From Pseudomonadota bacterium (GTDB lineage Bacteria; Myxococcota_A; UBA9042; GCA-2863065): a stretch of DNA of 56,908 bases. The notes under the pieces are model-generated. The model was not told the DNA's origin, did not search any database, and worked only from the letters and a program-made list of their open reading frames with translations. A program made the translations under genes and the position numbers. Where the stretch lies: contig CANMLD010000006.1 in assembly GCA_947498315.1 (NCBI GenBank), forward strand, positions 1-56,908, in the 5' to 3' direction. Of the stretch, positions 35,201 through 44,340 are shown piece by piece (within the stretch, counting starts at the first letter, position 1; each line of letters starts with the position of its first letter).

Positions 35201-38200
35201 GATCTCCCGCTCGATGCGCTGCTTGCCACCAGGGACATAGAACTCGCGTTGCGACTCGTTGGCTCTGCCAGAACCGTCCTTGATGCGCGCCTTGATCTGG
35301 TGCGATCCACCTGCCTTCGGGGTGAATGAGCAAGAGACGTCGTTGGCCGCCGAAGTGACCGTGCACGTCTCGCGGTCCTTCTCCTCCTGTGTCCAGTCGC
35401 CCTTGTCGTATCCCCACTCGAGTCGCACGCACTCGACCTCGATGGTGACGCCAGGCTGAAGGTTGCCGTCGATGTCCGTGACGATGAGGGACACGTCGAT
35501 CGGCTCGCCAGACTTGAGGAAGTCGCGCTCGCCCTTGATGCCGACGTAGCGGTCGGATGGGTGGACGAGCAGCGTGGAGCTGGCCGAGAAGGTCTGGCGG
35601 TTGACGTCCTGGACGGTCGATTGTGCGGTCAGTGACCACGGCCGCGGCGGGCTGACGGAATCAAAGCGGAGCTCGAGCCGGTGCGTTCCGGCGCTGTCCG
35701 TCGTGCCCTCGTAGTTCAGATGGATGCTCGACGCCGAGCGGCTCTCCGAGCTCCACCAGGGCGTCCAGCTCCCGAACGCGTAGTCCCAACGATTCGGCGG
35801 CGTGTAGTTCGTCTGAGATCCGCTCACGGTCCAATCCACTTTCGCGCCCGGCAGGGTGCCACCGGCGAAGTACTTCGCCGTCGTGGTCACGACTGCTTTG
35901 CCGCCCACGTAGAAGGGGCCGTCGCTGACGACCGAACTGACCTCGAACTCGGGGCGTCGGAACTCTTGGACTTGAAAGGTCCAGGACGTGTTGCCACCCG
36001 TCGCAGAGGCGCCCTCAGCCACGAGATCGAGCCTGGCCGGGCCTAGGTTCATGGTGTCGGGTAGCGTGATCGTCCCGTCAAAGCCGCCGAGTGAGGTGAC
36101 GGGAGAGGTCCCCTTCGCAACTTCGTTCCCTCGAGAATCGACGAGAGTCCAGCGAACGCCAGTGATGCCGGCGTCGAGCCCCTGCACTGTCGGCATCTTC
36201 CCACCGCCGATGAGCCGCATCCAGCCCTTGAAGCGGACCTGCTCCTTCGGTCTATACAGACCGCGATCGTCGAAGACGTACCAGCGAACATAGGGCCCTT
36301 GCGTGGACTTCACCCAGCTCGAGCCACCGTTCCAGTAGACGTTCTCGGGGAGGAAGACGACGTCCTTGTCCTTGGACGCCACGAGCCAGCGCCCTTGCCC
36401 AGCGCTGCCCGGGAGCGCGAGCTCCGCGATGCCCGCCGCGCCGGACTTCGCGACCATGCCCTCTGGCTGCAAAGAGACGTCGGCACCGTCAACGGGGAGC
36501 CCAGTCTGAAGCGACGTGACCAGCGCGTAGACGGTCTCGCCGTCCATGATGGCATCGATGGCGAGCTGAGTGCGCTGCACCCATGTGACACGGACGTCTT
36601 CGTAGTACTCGTTGTCCGGCGGCTGGATCACGGGACGTATCCACAGCATGACGCTGCCGAAGCCGTCCTCGAGGGCGGGACGGAGGTCGATCTTGGTCTC
36701 GACCATCTCGTCTTCCACTGATGCGATCTTGACCCGCTTCTCCCAAACTGCCTTTCCGGGCGGGGACTTGCGGTCTTTCTTGTAGGTGACGTTGGCGGAG
36801 TAGTCGAGGTAGGTCGGGAAGTCCTTCGGTGAGACCCGGTAGAGCTTCACGTCGATCTCTTGATGGTTGATCGAGCTCACGGAGATAGAGCCGTCACCCA
36901 TGGGATCGGCCAGAATGAACTTCTGGGTCGGGGTCACGAGGATGGGTTCGGCCTTGGTGACCTTGACCGACGTCTCGAGATCCTTTGCGAGGACCTGCCC
37001 GAAGATGTCTTTCAGGCCCGCCTTGACGTTGATCCGATAGGTCGTTCGGCCCTTGGAAGCGCCTGAGATAGTGACATTGTTGCCCATGGCCTCGATACGG
37101 GCGTTCGGCAACTCGGGCGTAATCGTTACCGAGCCGGGCTCAAAGGCCTGCACATCGATGCCGTTGGTAAACTCGAGCGACCACGGGTGCAGCGGCGGGC
37201 AGTTGTTGTTCCAGCCGCAATGGAGCTCCTTGAACTTGAAGGGACCATAGGTCTGAAACGAGGACGTCTGGTCTTTGTCGGTCTTACGAGGGCCTTCGCC
37301 GGACGGCGCTCCGGCGGCGAGGACGATGGAGAAGGTCTCGGCGGCGGGCAGATCCTCGACTGGGATGACCGCGATCGCGCGGCCCTTTTCATCGCCCGAA
37401 CCTGTCACCGTGGCCTTGGCCGACGGGTCCGCAGCGAGCTCCGCTTCAGTCGCGAGTCTGACGGCACGTTCGGCCCCGAACGCGCCGTACTTGACCTTCA
37501 CGAAGGGCAGGATCGCCTGCTCGTCAATCCGCTGGTCGAAACGTAGCGCGATGACAGGGCGGAGCTGGGTCGGGAGGTAATCTCCCGGCCAACGGGCGAT
37601 GACGCGCGGAGCAGGAGTACGGAAGGTCCACGACACCTCTTTGTCGAGCTTGCCCCCGGTAGCCGAGGCCGTGCTCGCAGGCACCGTGACCTTGAACTCC
37701 GTGGACATCGGGAGCCGAACCTTGGCGTCGAAGGTCAACGTCTTGGTGCCGACCCACTTCCACTCGCCCTCGAGAGAGGGCGTCAGCTGCACCGGGATGG
37801 GGAGCTTGCTCAGCTCCTCGTGCGACGTGACGGCCACCATCGGCTGGGAGAAGGTGATGGAGAGCTGAGGCGCCACCGGGACGTCGCCTTCGGGGCCAAA
37901 ACGTCGCACTTCGAGCGGCCCCTGCTCCGCTTCGGGGGTCGCGACGGCCCCCGGAGCCACGGGTGGCGGGAACGGTGTCTTGACGGTCTCACCGGCGCGC
38001 GGCGCGGGCAGCGAGCGCTCGCGGAAGGCGAAGGGCACGTCATCGCCGGCCTGCCCTTCGAGCTTCGGCAGTCGCGCGATGAGCGCCTTGACCGACGCGT
38101 CGTCGAGCTTGGTCGTTGGAGGAACAGAGGCACGGTCCACCGTGGGACCACCGCCCTCCCCTTCGCCGAGGACGATCTGCAGCCCAGTCGGGTTGGGCGG

Positions 38201-38509
38201 CGGTGGATCGGTAGGTCCACCGGCTGGCACGGACACTTCGGGGACGACGTCGGGCATGGCTGGCTCCGGGGGGGGGGTCGGGAGCGCGGCGACAGGCGGT
38301 GCCGCAGGTGGCGCCGGGTTCGGCTCTGGTTTCACAGCGGAGGGCGCCGGCGCTGTGGGCGGGACCGGCTGCTGTGCCGGCGTCACGGGTGGCGTGGACG
38401 CATCCTTGTTGCAGGAGACGGCGATGGCGGCGAACCCGACCACCACGGCGGCGAACCCGACCACCACGGCGGCGAACAGTAGTCTTGATGCGGAAGCCCG
38501 AGGTCGCAT
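32243..38509 (-). CDS. Bacterial alpha-2-macroglobulin lipoprotein with thioester
   Basis: A 2,088-residue protein of the bacterial alpha-2-macroglobulin family, which traps foreign proteases in the periplasm. Signal peptide with lipobox A-V-S-C at residue 32, then a long Pro/Ala linker. Macroglobulin-type beta domains follow. A low-complexity stretch near 1300-1340 (Ala/Gly/Asp-rich) may be the bait region. The thioester motif C-S-E-Q sits at 1583-1586 (Cys codon at 33761-33763), so covalent trapping should work. A terpenoid-cyclase-like helical domain and a receptor-like end follow; the C-terminus has a Gly/Asp/His-rich insert. ATG at 38509 with AGGAG upstream. The penicillin-binding protein gene pbpC, a common partner, is not adjacent. 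Confidence 0.93.
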   Translation of the reverse strand: MRPRASASRLLFAAVVVGFAAVVVGFAAIAVSCNKDASTPPVTPAQQPVPPTAPAPSAVKPEPNPAPPAAPPVAALPTPPPEPAMPDVVPEVSVPAGGPTDPPPPNPTGLQIVLGEGEGGGPTVDRASVPPTTKLDDASVKALIARLPKLEGQAGDDVPFAFRERSLPAPRAGETVKTPFPPPVAPGAVATPEAEQGPLEVRRFGPEGDVPVAPQLSITFSQPMVAVTSHEELSKLPIPVQLTPSLEGEWKWVGTKTLTFDAKVRLPMSTEFKVTVPASTASATGGKLDKEVSWTFRTPAPRVIARWPGDYLPTQLRPVIALRFDQRIDEQAILPFVKVKYGAFGAERAVRLATEAELAADPSAKATVTGSGDEKGRAIAVIPVEDLPAAETFSIVLAAGAPSGEGPRKTDKDQTSSFQTYGPFKFKELHCGWNNNCPPLHPWSLEFTNGIDVQAFEPGSVTITPELPNARIEAMGNNVTISGASKGRTTYRINVKAGLKDIFGQVLAKDLETSVKVTKAEPILVTPTQKFILADPMGDGSISVSSINHQEIDVKLYRVSPKDFPTYLDYSANVTYKKDRKSPPGKAVWEKRVKIASVEDEMVETKIDLRPALEDGFGSVMLWIRPVIQPPDNEYYEDVRVTWVQRTQLAIDAIMDGETVYALVTSLQTGLPVDGADVSLQPEGMVAKSGAAGIAELALPGSAGQGRWLVASKDKDVVFLPENVYWNGGSSWVKSTQGPYVRWYVFDDRGLYRPKEQVRFKGWMRLIGGGKMPTVQGLDAGITGVRWTLVDSRGNEVAKGTSPVTSLGGFDGTITLPDTMNLGPARLDLVAEGASATGGNTSWTFQVQEFRRPEFEVSSVVSDGPFYVGGKAVVTTTAKYFAGGTLPGAKVDWTVSGSQTNYTPPNRWDYAFGSWTPWWSSESRSASSIHLNYEGTTDSAGTHRLELRFDSVSPPRPWSLTAQSTVQDVNRQTFSASSTLLVHPSDRYVGIKGERDFLKSGEPIDVSLIVTDIDGNLQPGVTIEVECVRLEWGYDKGDWTQEEKDRETCTVTSAANDVSCSFTPKAGGSHQIKARIKDGSGRANESQREFYVPGGKQRIEREIKEENVTLIPNKKEYAVGDTAEIFVTSPWPRADGLVTISVAGVVETQPITIGADGDGNSTVVKVKIQEGFMPDVRVRVDLTGEAERVGDDGKADPKLPKRPAHASGAVSLAVPPVTRTLTVKPVPAEADLPPGGQTQVAVTVTDHEGKPVPGAEVAIVVVDESVLALTGYRIGDPVATFYGSRYGTSRIHKLRGFLILDDPAALLQAAAKGSADGRERSMMRLTPMPSPAAPAMAKAESAGDAPSDEAPTGGGGGDAGGPIAVRKNFDPLALFAAVAPTDESGVATVQVTLPDNLTRYRITAVAVEGGKHFGLGDATLTARLPLMVRPSAPRFLNFGDTFELPIVLQNQTSAPMEVDVAVSALGVELSDGAGRKVTVPANDRVEVRFPAAVSRVGKARFQIGASTGKWSDAANIELPIWTPATTEAFATYGTIDKGAIAQPVKMPGDVFTQFGGLEVSTASTNLQALTDAVLYLVSYPFECSEQISSRILGIAALKDVLTAFKTEGLPSPAEMMAAVERDLTRLQLLQHDNGGFSFWKRSERDWPYLTAHVGHAMGRAKQKGFTIPDRMVQRTLRYLKDVRSHFPSDYPEEIRRVIEAYAIYARVQLGDVDAARARALVAEFGGPKATPFEAIGFLLPALVTDTGSADLVKELLRHLGNNVTETAGSAHFTTSYTDGSHLILHSDRRVDGILLDAVTLADEKSDLIPKLVDGLLAHRTKGRWGNTQENVFVLLALDRYFNTFEKVTPNFVARVWLGDQYAGDHTFKGRTTERHFVGIPMALLGDGDKSLVIQKDGAGRLYYRVGMRYAPKDLKLESMDRGFYVERTYEAVDAPDDVKKGDDGVWRVKAGTRVRVKLTMVAEARRYHVALVDPIPAGFEPLNPELLGSQAPRPEATSGGGGGDDWGDHHGGPRGGYGRWWGPWYEHENLRDERVEAFTSLLWGGVYTYSYLARATTPGNFVVPPAKAEEMYAPETFGRSASERVIIE
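38426..38478 (-). repeat. 21-bp repeat in the macroglobulin signal peptide
   Basis: Two full copies and half of a third copy of a 21-bp unit encode the seven-residue block Val-Val-Val-Gly-Phe-Ala-Ala inside the hydrophobic part of the signal peptide. Loss or gain of one unit would change the length of the hydrophobic core by seven residues and could change export. Confidence 0.85.
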
Positions 38510-38681
38510 GTGCTCTCCTGTGGCGCCCCTTGGACGGCGTTGGCCGTGGGCGCACTCATCACGTTCTCACCACCACGCAGCGATCACTCGCCCCGTTCTA
38601 CTCCCCTCGCCGCAACGACGCCATTTGGCTCGTCACGGCTCGCTCGCGAACGTTCGCTCTCTCGATCTTCGGCCGACCGCG

Positions 38682-39299
38682 TCAGCCTGCGGCCAGCCGC
38701 TGCTTCTCGAGCCCGGTCGACTCTTTTACGGTGGGACGCTCCGCGATCCGCTTGACGAAGGCTTGAACGGCGGGCCAGGGGGCGAGGTCGAACTTGATGG
38801 CGCGCGTCCATCCGAGCACGACGAAGAGATAGAGGTCGGCGACGCTAAGGGTCTCGCCGACGAGGTAGGGCGACGCGGTGAGCCGAGGTTCGAGGTAGTC
38901 GAGGCGCGTGCGCAGCTGGTCCAAGACAACCTCTTTCCACTCGGTGGGCGCTTTTGGGTGAAAGAGCGGCGAGAAGAGCTTGTGGACCTCGGTCGCGATG
39001 AAGTTGAGCCATGATTGAAGCTCATAACGCGCAGGAGTACCCGCAGCCGGAGCGAGCCCGCTCGCGGGCGCTTGGTCAGCGACCCATTGGAGGATGGACG
39101 CGACCTCGGTGAGCCTCGTCCCGTCATCGAGGACGAGGACAGGCACGTATCCGAGTGGGTTCACCGCTCGGAAGTCAGCACCCGATGCGGTCAGCTTGGA
39201 GGCGGCATCGACCTTCTCGAGCTCGAAAGACAAGCCGGCTTCGCGGAGCGCGATGTGGACGGCGAGCGAACAGGTGAACGGCGTGAAGTAGAGCAGCAT
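38682..39299 (-). CDS. Glutathione S-transferase family protein
   Basis: A 205-residue cytosolic GST. The ATG at 39299 follows AGGAG at about 7 nt. The N-terminal thioredoxin-like domain has M-L-L-Y-F-T-P-F-T-C-S-L-A, typical of beta-class bacterial GSTs with Cys10, then N-P-L-G-Y-V-P-V-L with the cis-Pro and L-T-E-V-A-S-I with the glutathione-binding E-[AVS]. The C-terminal helical domain ends with S-V-A-D-L-Y-L-F. Closest in form to GstA. It lies 172 bp upstream of the macroglobulin gene on the same strand. Confidence 0.93.
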   Translation of the reverse strand: MLLYFTPFTCSLAVHIALREAGLSFELEKVDAASKLTASGADFRAVNPLGYVPVLVLDDGTRLTEVASILQWVADQAPASGLAPAAGTPARYELQSWLNFIATEVHKLFSPLFHPKAPTEWKEVVLDQLRTRLDYLEPRLTASPYLVGETLSVADLYLFVVLGWTRAIKFDLAPWPAVQAFVKRIAERPTVKESTGLEKQRLAAG

Positions 39300-39449
39300 G
39301 CAGTCTCTCCTGGGTAGGCGAAGGTCGGCGAGGCGCGCGTATTGCCGCCTCTTCGGCCGATCCGCAAGTGCGTCCGAGGACGAATCTGCAGTTTTCTTCT
39401 CAGCTCCGCGCGAGTTGACCTCCCGCTCTGGCCGTGCGGGAATCCACGC

Positions 39450-41738
39450 GTGCTTGAAAACTTCGTCGCTCATCTCATCCGGCGTCGCTGGGCCTGGCTC
39501 GCCTCGCTCATCGTGGTCACTGCCGCGCTCGCGGTCCCAGCGGCCCGAGTCGGTGTCGACAACGCCGTCGAGGTCTGGTTCGTGAAGGGCGACCCCGCTC
39601 TCGCGGCCTACCACCGCTTCCAAGAGACCTTCGGTAACGATGAGGTCGTCGTGGTGGGGATCGTGGCCGAGCGTGGGGTCTTCGAAGCGACGACGCTGGA
39701 CCGTCTGCGAACGCTCACGACACGGCTCGAGGCCGTCGCCGGAGTCGCGCGTGTCTTGAGCGTATCAAACGTGCGCCTCCTCGAAGGCGGCCTCGGAACG
39801 CTCGAAGTCAGGCCGGCCCTGCCTCCATCAGGCCCCATCACCGCTGCCGACGCCGCCGCGCTGAAGGCCCGTATCGACGCCGATCCGCTGCTTCGTGAGC
39901 GTGTGGTCAAAGGCGATGGCAAGGTCGCGCTGCTCTTCGCGCAGATGGCGTCGATGGCTGACATCGACCAGAAACGGAACGGCGTCCTCGCCGAGATCGA
40001 GAAGGTTCTCGCCGAGGTCGTCCGGCCACACCACACCGTTCACGTCGCTGGGATTGGCGTCATCTATGACGCGCTCAACCAGATCTCCCAGAAGGAAGCA
40101 GGCCTCTTCATGGGCCTGTCCTTTCTCGTCATTTTTGGGCTCCTCGGCCCCTTCTTCCGCGGCGTGAAGCCGGTGCTCATCGCGGCCGGCGCCGTCGCCT
40201 GCGCGCTCATCATGACCCGTGGGCTCTTCGGACTCTTCGGTCACGACGACAACATGGTCACGCTCACACTCCCGGTGCTGATCATCGTGCTCGGCGTCGC
40301 CGAAGCCGTTCATATCCTTCGCCACCGCGCCGCCCACCCGAACGATCCGCCCGCGAAAGTCCTGGCCGAGATACTGATTCCCTGCGCGTTCACGTCCATT
40401 ACGACCGTCGTCGGCTTCGGTTCGCTCGTTACCAGCAAGGTCGCCGTGGTTGCCGACTTCGGGCTCTTCGCTGCCATTGGCATCGCGCTCGCTTTCGTGA
40501 GCACCACCATCGTTACGGCCTTTGCGTTCGGCTCGAAGAACCTCCAGCTCCGCCCCCCTGCCCCGCCGGAGACCGGGCGCCTCGAAGGGCTTCTGCTCTG
40601 GTGCTCGCGCTTCGCAACGCGCAACAAGGAGCGCGTCATCGCCGGGTCGTGCCTCATCGTCCTCCTCGCCGGTTGGGGGATGATGCGCGTCGAGACAGAC
40701 ACGTTCAGCATCGGCTTTCTGCCGGACGACCACCTCGTCCGTACTGACTCGGACGCACTCGAGAGGCTAATCGGCCCCTACACGCCTCTCGAGTTCGTCA
40801 TCACGACACGAGACCGGACTGCGGAGACCGGCAAGGATCCCAGCGTCCTGCGTGGGATTGAGGCCTTTCAGCGCGCCCTCGAGGCCGATGCGTCGCTCGG
40901 GATCCAAGACACCCTAAGCGCCGCGGACGTCACCGCACGTCTGCACCAACTGAGCGGCGGCGACGGCACGCCCTATGAGGTCCCGAACAACGCGGCGATG
41001 ATCGCGCAAGACCTCGAGGTCTATGGCTCCGATCCAGACAATCAGGCCCGCGATCTCGCTGACGGGAGCTGGAACCGCCTTCGGCTCACGGTCGCCGTCC
41101 CCGTGCTCTCCGCGAAGGGCTATGCGCAGCTCATCGAACGCATAGAGGCGATCGCGAAGACCACGCTTCCAGCCTCCGTGTCGCTAGAGCCGAGCGGCTA
41201 TCTGCCGCTCTACGTGAAGATGATCGACTACGTCGTGGAGAGCCAAGTCTCGAGCTTCGGCTGGGCGTTCCTGCTCGTCTTCTTGTTGATGGCGCTTCTC
41301 TTCCGGTCGTGGAAGCTCACGGCGCTCGCTATTCCCCCGAACATCTATCCCTGCTTCGTCATCCTCGGCGTGATGGGGGTGCTCGGGATACACCTCGACA
41401 TCGCCACGGCCACCATCACGTCCATCGTCACGGGCATCATCGTCGACGACACGATTCATTATCTGCACAGCTACCGAATCGAGCTTGCTCGACACGAGGG
41501 CGACCACGCCCTGGCCGCCGACGCCGCCGCTCTGACGACAGGCCGCTCGGTCATGATGAGCTCAGCTCTGTTCTTCGCGGGTTTCTCCATCCTGCTCTTC
41601 GCGAGCGTGAAGAGCATCGTCTACTTCGGCCTGCTCACAGCCCTGGCCATGGTCGTGGGGGTCATCTCGGACCTCTTCTTGCTGCCAGCAATGCTCGTGG
41701 CGCTAAAGCCGAAGCTCAATGGCGCGCCGCGGCGCTGA
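39450..41738 (+). CDS. RND-superfamily (MMPL-type) exporter
   Basis: A 762-residue membrane transporter in the hydrophobe/amphiphile or sterol-sensing part of the RND superfamily. One transmembrane helix near 14-34, a large outside loop to about 210, a cluster of five helices at about 215-360, another helix near 395-410, a second loop to 600, and a final cluster at 600-755. Conserved G-V-A-E-A-V-H-I-L and V-D-D-T-I-H-Y match the proton-relay helices of this group. The GTG at 39450 starts just before the first helix. Likely exports lipids or hopanoid-like molecules. It opens the plus-strand block with the DUF2194 and GH114 genes. Confidence 0.88.
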   Translation: MLENFVAHLIRRRWAWLASLIVVTAALAVPAARVGVDNAVEVWFVKGDPALAAYHRFQETFGNDEVVVVGIVAERGVFEATTLDRLRTLTTRLEAVAGVARVLSVSNVRLLEGGLGTLEVRPALPPSGPITAADAAALKARIDADPLLRERVVKGDGKVALLFAQMASMADIDQKRNGVLAEIEKVLAEVVRPHHTVHVAGIGVIYDALNQISQKEAGLFMGLSFLVIFGLLGPFFRGVKPVLIAAGAVACALIMTRGLFGLFGHDDNMVTLTLPVLIIVLGVAEAVHILRHRAAHPNDPPAKVLAEILIPCAFTSITTVVGFGSLVTSKVAVVADFGLFAAIGIALAFVSTTIVTAFAFGSKNLQLRPPAPPETGRLEGLLLWCSRFATRNKERVIAGSCLIVLLAGWGMMRVETDTFSIGFLPDDHLVRTDSDALERLIGPYTPLEFVITTRDRTAETGKDPSVLRGIEAFQRALEADASLGIQDTLSAADVTARLHQLSGGDGTPYEVPNNAAMIAQDLEVYGSDPDNQARDLADGSWNRLRLTVAVPVLSAKGYAQLIERIEAIAKTTLPASVSLEPSGYLPLYVKMIDYVVESQVSSFGWAFLLVFLLMALLFRSWKLTALAIPPNIYPCFVILGVMGVLGIHLDIATATITSIVTGIIVDDTIHYLHSYRIELARHEGDHALAADAAALTTGRSVMMSSALFFAGFSILLFASVKSIVYFGLLTALAMVVGVISDLFLLPAMLVALKPKLNGAPRR

Positions 41739-41793
41739 GCCCCGTTCTCGACATTTCCCTATCCTCGGCCCCTAGCCGGCACGGTATTCCAAG

Positions 41794-44340
41794 GTGACGA
41801 GAGCAGTCTTTGCGGCTAACCTGCCGCACGTGAGATTATTTCGGTCCTTCTGCTCCCGAGTCGCTACCCTCGCGGTGGTACTGACTTGCGTCGCCCCGGT
41901 CGCGTTCGCTCGGCTCCTCGAACGACCGGTCTACCTGTCGCCATCGACGGCCGTGCTTGGGCTCTACGACAGCACCGATCCGACTCGGCGCGGGGTCGAT
42001 AGCGTCCTACCGAAAGCCAAAGTGGCTCTCGAGAAGCTCGGGCTCTCGCTGGATCTCCACGATATCTCCAGCAGCTACCCCACCCCAGCCTCTCTCCGAA
42101 ACGTCCGCGCCATCATTACTGCGTTTGGCGACCCTGCGATGCCGAACGCGCAGCAATACCAAACGTGGCTGGGGGAACAGCTCGACGCCGGCAAGAGCCT
42201 CGTCGTCCTAGGCAACTTTGGCGCCTGGCAAGACAGCGACACGAAGGAGTGGGTCGATGGCGCGAACGCCGTATTCCGCCGCCTCGGGGTCAGCGCCCTC
42301 GGAGAGTGGACCGACGTCGTCTCGAACTTGCGCGTGGTCGGGACACCCAATGCGGCCATGGTGACCCGCGTCGACCTGGCGGCCTCCGCGCACTTTCAGC
42401 TATTTCGCGTCGTCGATTCAGCGGTGAAGGCCCACCTCGTCATCGAGCGCACTGACAAGCCGAAGTCTCAGTCCGCCGTCGTCTTCACGGCGCCGCGCGG
42501 TGGTATGGCGCTCGAGCGCTATGACGAAAGCGACGACGGTGAGCCTCTGATCGTACTCGAAAACTTTCTCTCGGACGCCCTCTTCCCCGCACCCGGCCTG
42601 GGCGGACGCGTCCTCGCCGTCATCGACCCCGACGTGCAGGCGGCTCGGCGCATGGAAGACAACCTCCAATGGGTCTTCCGCTACGCCCGAGTCCAGGCTG
42701 ACTTCGTGTCCTTCGACGAGCTCGGCAAGCTCACGCGAAGGGACTTCCGACGTTACGGCGCTGTCCTCATCGGGACCGACGGCGGCGACAACCTCGGCCC
42801 GGAGGCGGCCCGCGCCCTCGAGACCTGGGTCCGCGAGGACGGTGGTGGTCTCGTCTCGCTAATGCCGCTCACGATCCCAGCGTGGGACCCGATGTTCGGC
42901 ATCGCGAAGCGCGGCAAGGGCCTCATCTCGACGACCGGGATGCGCGTCGTCGGCAAGCTCTTTCCGGGTCTCGACGGCATGGTCATCGCAGACCGCGAAG
43001 ACCCGACGGACGCGAGCCCGCGCGGCGGTTGGAACGTCATGGGAACCGTACCCGACGTGACCCTCAAGTCCGACTGTGTTCGGCTCGTCGTGACGACCGA
43101 CCCCGATAACGACGGCGTCGATGGGTCACCGGTGCTCTGGACTCACACGCACGGGCGGGGTCAGGTGGCAGTTCGAAACGACTATGTGTCTGCCGAGAAG
43201 ACCTACCGCGGTATGATACTGCAGCTCATTCAAAGCGTGATGCCGGTCTCGGCCGTGCCAATCGTGAACGCCGGGGTCTACTTCATGGACGACGCCCCGC
43301 AGCCCATGTGGGACGTGAAGAAGCCCCCTATCGAGGGCGAGTACGGCATGAGCGACACGGACTTCTACCGAGACGTGTGGTGGCCGGACATGCAGGCCCT
43401 CGCGAAGGAATTCGCCATCAAGTACACGTTCGTGCTGATCTTCAGCTACGACGACGCGACCTCGAAAGGCTTCACGGCCGATCCTTTCTACGCGTCACCC
43501 TCGAAGGGCGTCCCTCTGCAGATCGCCCAAGAGGCGATCGCGCAGGGCCACGAGATGGGCTTCCACGGCTACAATCATCAATCGCTCGTCCAGGACAAGG
43601 GCTTCACCTCGGCCGGTTGGCCGACGCGCGAAGCCATGGTCGACAGCCTCCGGCTCGCGCGAAGCGAGTGGGAGCGGCTCTTCGGACCCGGCCACGCGCC
43701 CTTCACCTACATCGCGCCGAACAACCACATCCACCGCGCCGGCAAAGAAGCCGTGAAGATCGTGTTCCCGGAGATCCGGGTCATGGCGGCGCAGTACCTC
43801 GACGAGGACGACATCGAAGGCGGCGAGTGGGACACCGATCCGGACGTAGCGCAGTTCATGGGCATGCCGCGGGTCTCGAGCGAGTTCTACCTCGGCACGC
43901 ACAATAACGTGGGCTTCCATGACTCCCTCATGCTCGGTGGCCTCTGGACGCACTTCGTCCACCCGGACGACGTCTACGATCCAGGTCGCAACGGCGGCAT
44001 GGCCTGGAAGTCTCTGCGCGAGTCGCAGCGGTCCATGTTCCAGCACCTCAAGCAGAACTACCCGTGGCTACGCAGCATGACGGCTCGGGACGCCTACCAC
44101 GAGCTCGTCCGCTACCGCACCGACCCCTTCCACGCCATGCCCGAAGCGGGTGGGATCCGCATCGCCATGGGCTCGGGTTCGTCGGCATCACGTTGGTTCC
44201 AGGTGCGCGTTCCCCCCTCGTCTCGGGCCGTCGGCAAGACCAACGCGACGCTCCGCCATGCCTATCCGGACTATGGCATCTACATCTTCGAAGGGTCCGG
44301 TCCGGAGGCCTTCGTCGCCGTGGAAGGGGGCTCCCGCTGA
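41794..44340 (+). CDS. DUF2194 polysaccharide deacetylase-like protein
   Basis: An 848-residue exported protein. A signal peptide precedes residue 40 (the GTG at 41830 gives a shorter, more usual n-region than the GTG at 41794). The first 450 residues have an alpha/beta glutamine-amidotransferase-like form. The C-terminal half fits DUF2194, a polysaccharide deacetylase-related barrel: F-S-Y-D-D for the metal-binding Asp pair and H-E-M-G-F-H-G-Y-N-H at 586-595 for the His ligands. Probably deacetylates or trims an exopolysaccharide, as the deacetylase half of PelA does. The stop overlaps the next gene by 4 bp. Confidence 0.8.
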   Translation: MTRAVFAANLPHVRLFRSFCSRVATLAVVLTCVAPVAFARLLERPVYLSPSTAVLGLYDSTDPTRRGVDSVLPKAKVALEKLGLSLDLHDISSSYPTPASLRNVRAIITAFGDPAMPNAQQYQTWLGEQLDAGKSLVVLGNFGAWQDSDTKEWVDGANAVFRRLGVSALGEWTDVVSNLRVVGTPNAAMVTRVDLAASAHFQLFRVVDSAVKAHLVIERTDKPKSQSAVVFTAPRGGMALERYDESDDGEPLIVLENFLSDALFPAPGLGGRVLAVIDPDVQAARRMEDNLQWVFRYARVQADFVSFDELGKLTRRDFRRYGAVLIGTDGGDNLGPEAARALETWVREDGGGLVSLMPLTIPAWDPMFGIAKRGKGLISTTGMRVVGKLFPGLDGMVIADREDPTDASPRGGWNVMGTVPDVTLKSDCVRLVVTTDPDNDGVDGSPVLWTHTHGRGQVAVRNDYVSAEKTYRGMILQLIQSVMPVSAVPIVNAGVYFMDDAPQPMWDVKKPPIEGEYGMSDTDFYRDVWWPDMQALAKEFAIKYTFVLIFSYDDATSKGFTADPFYASPSKGVPLQIAQEAIAQGHEMGFHGYNHQSLVQDKGFTSAGWPTREAMVDSLRLARSEWERLFGPGHAPFTYIAPNNHIHRAGKEAVKIVFPEIRVMAAQYLDEDDIEGGEWDTDPDVAQFMGMPRVSSEFYLGTHNNVGFHDSLMLGGLWTHFVHPDDVYDPGRNGGMAWKSLRESQRSMFQHLKQNYPWLRSMTARDAYHELVRYRTDPFHAMPEAGGIRIAMGSGSSASRWFQVRVPPSSRAVGKTNATLRHAYPDYGIYIFEGSGPEAFVAVEGGSR

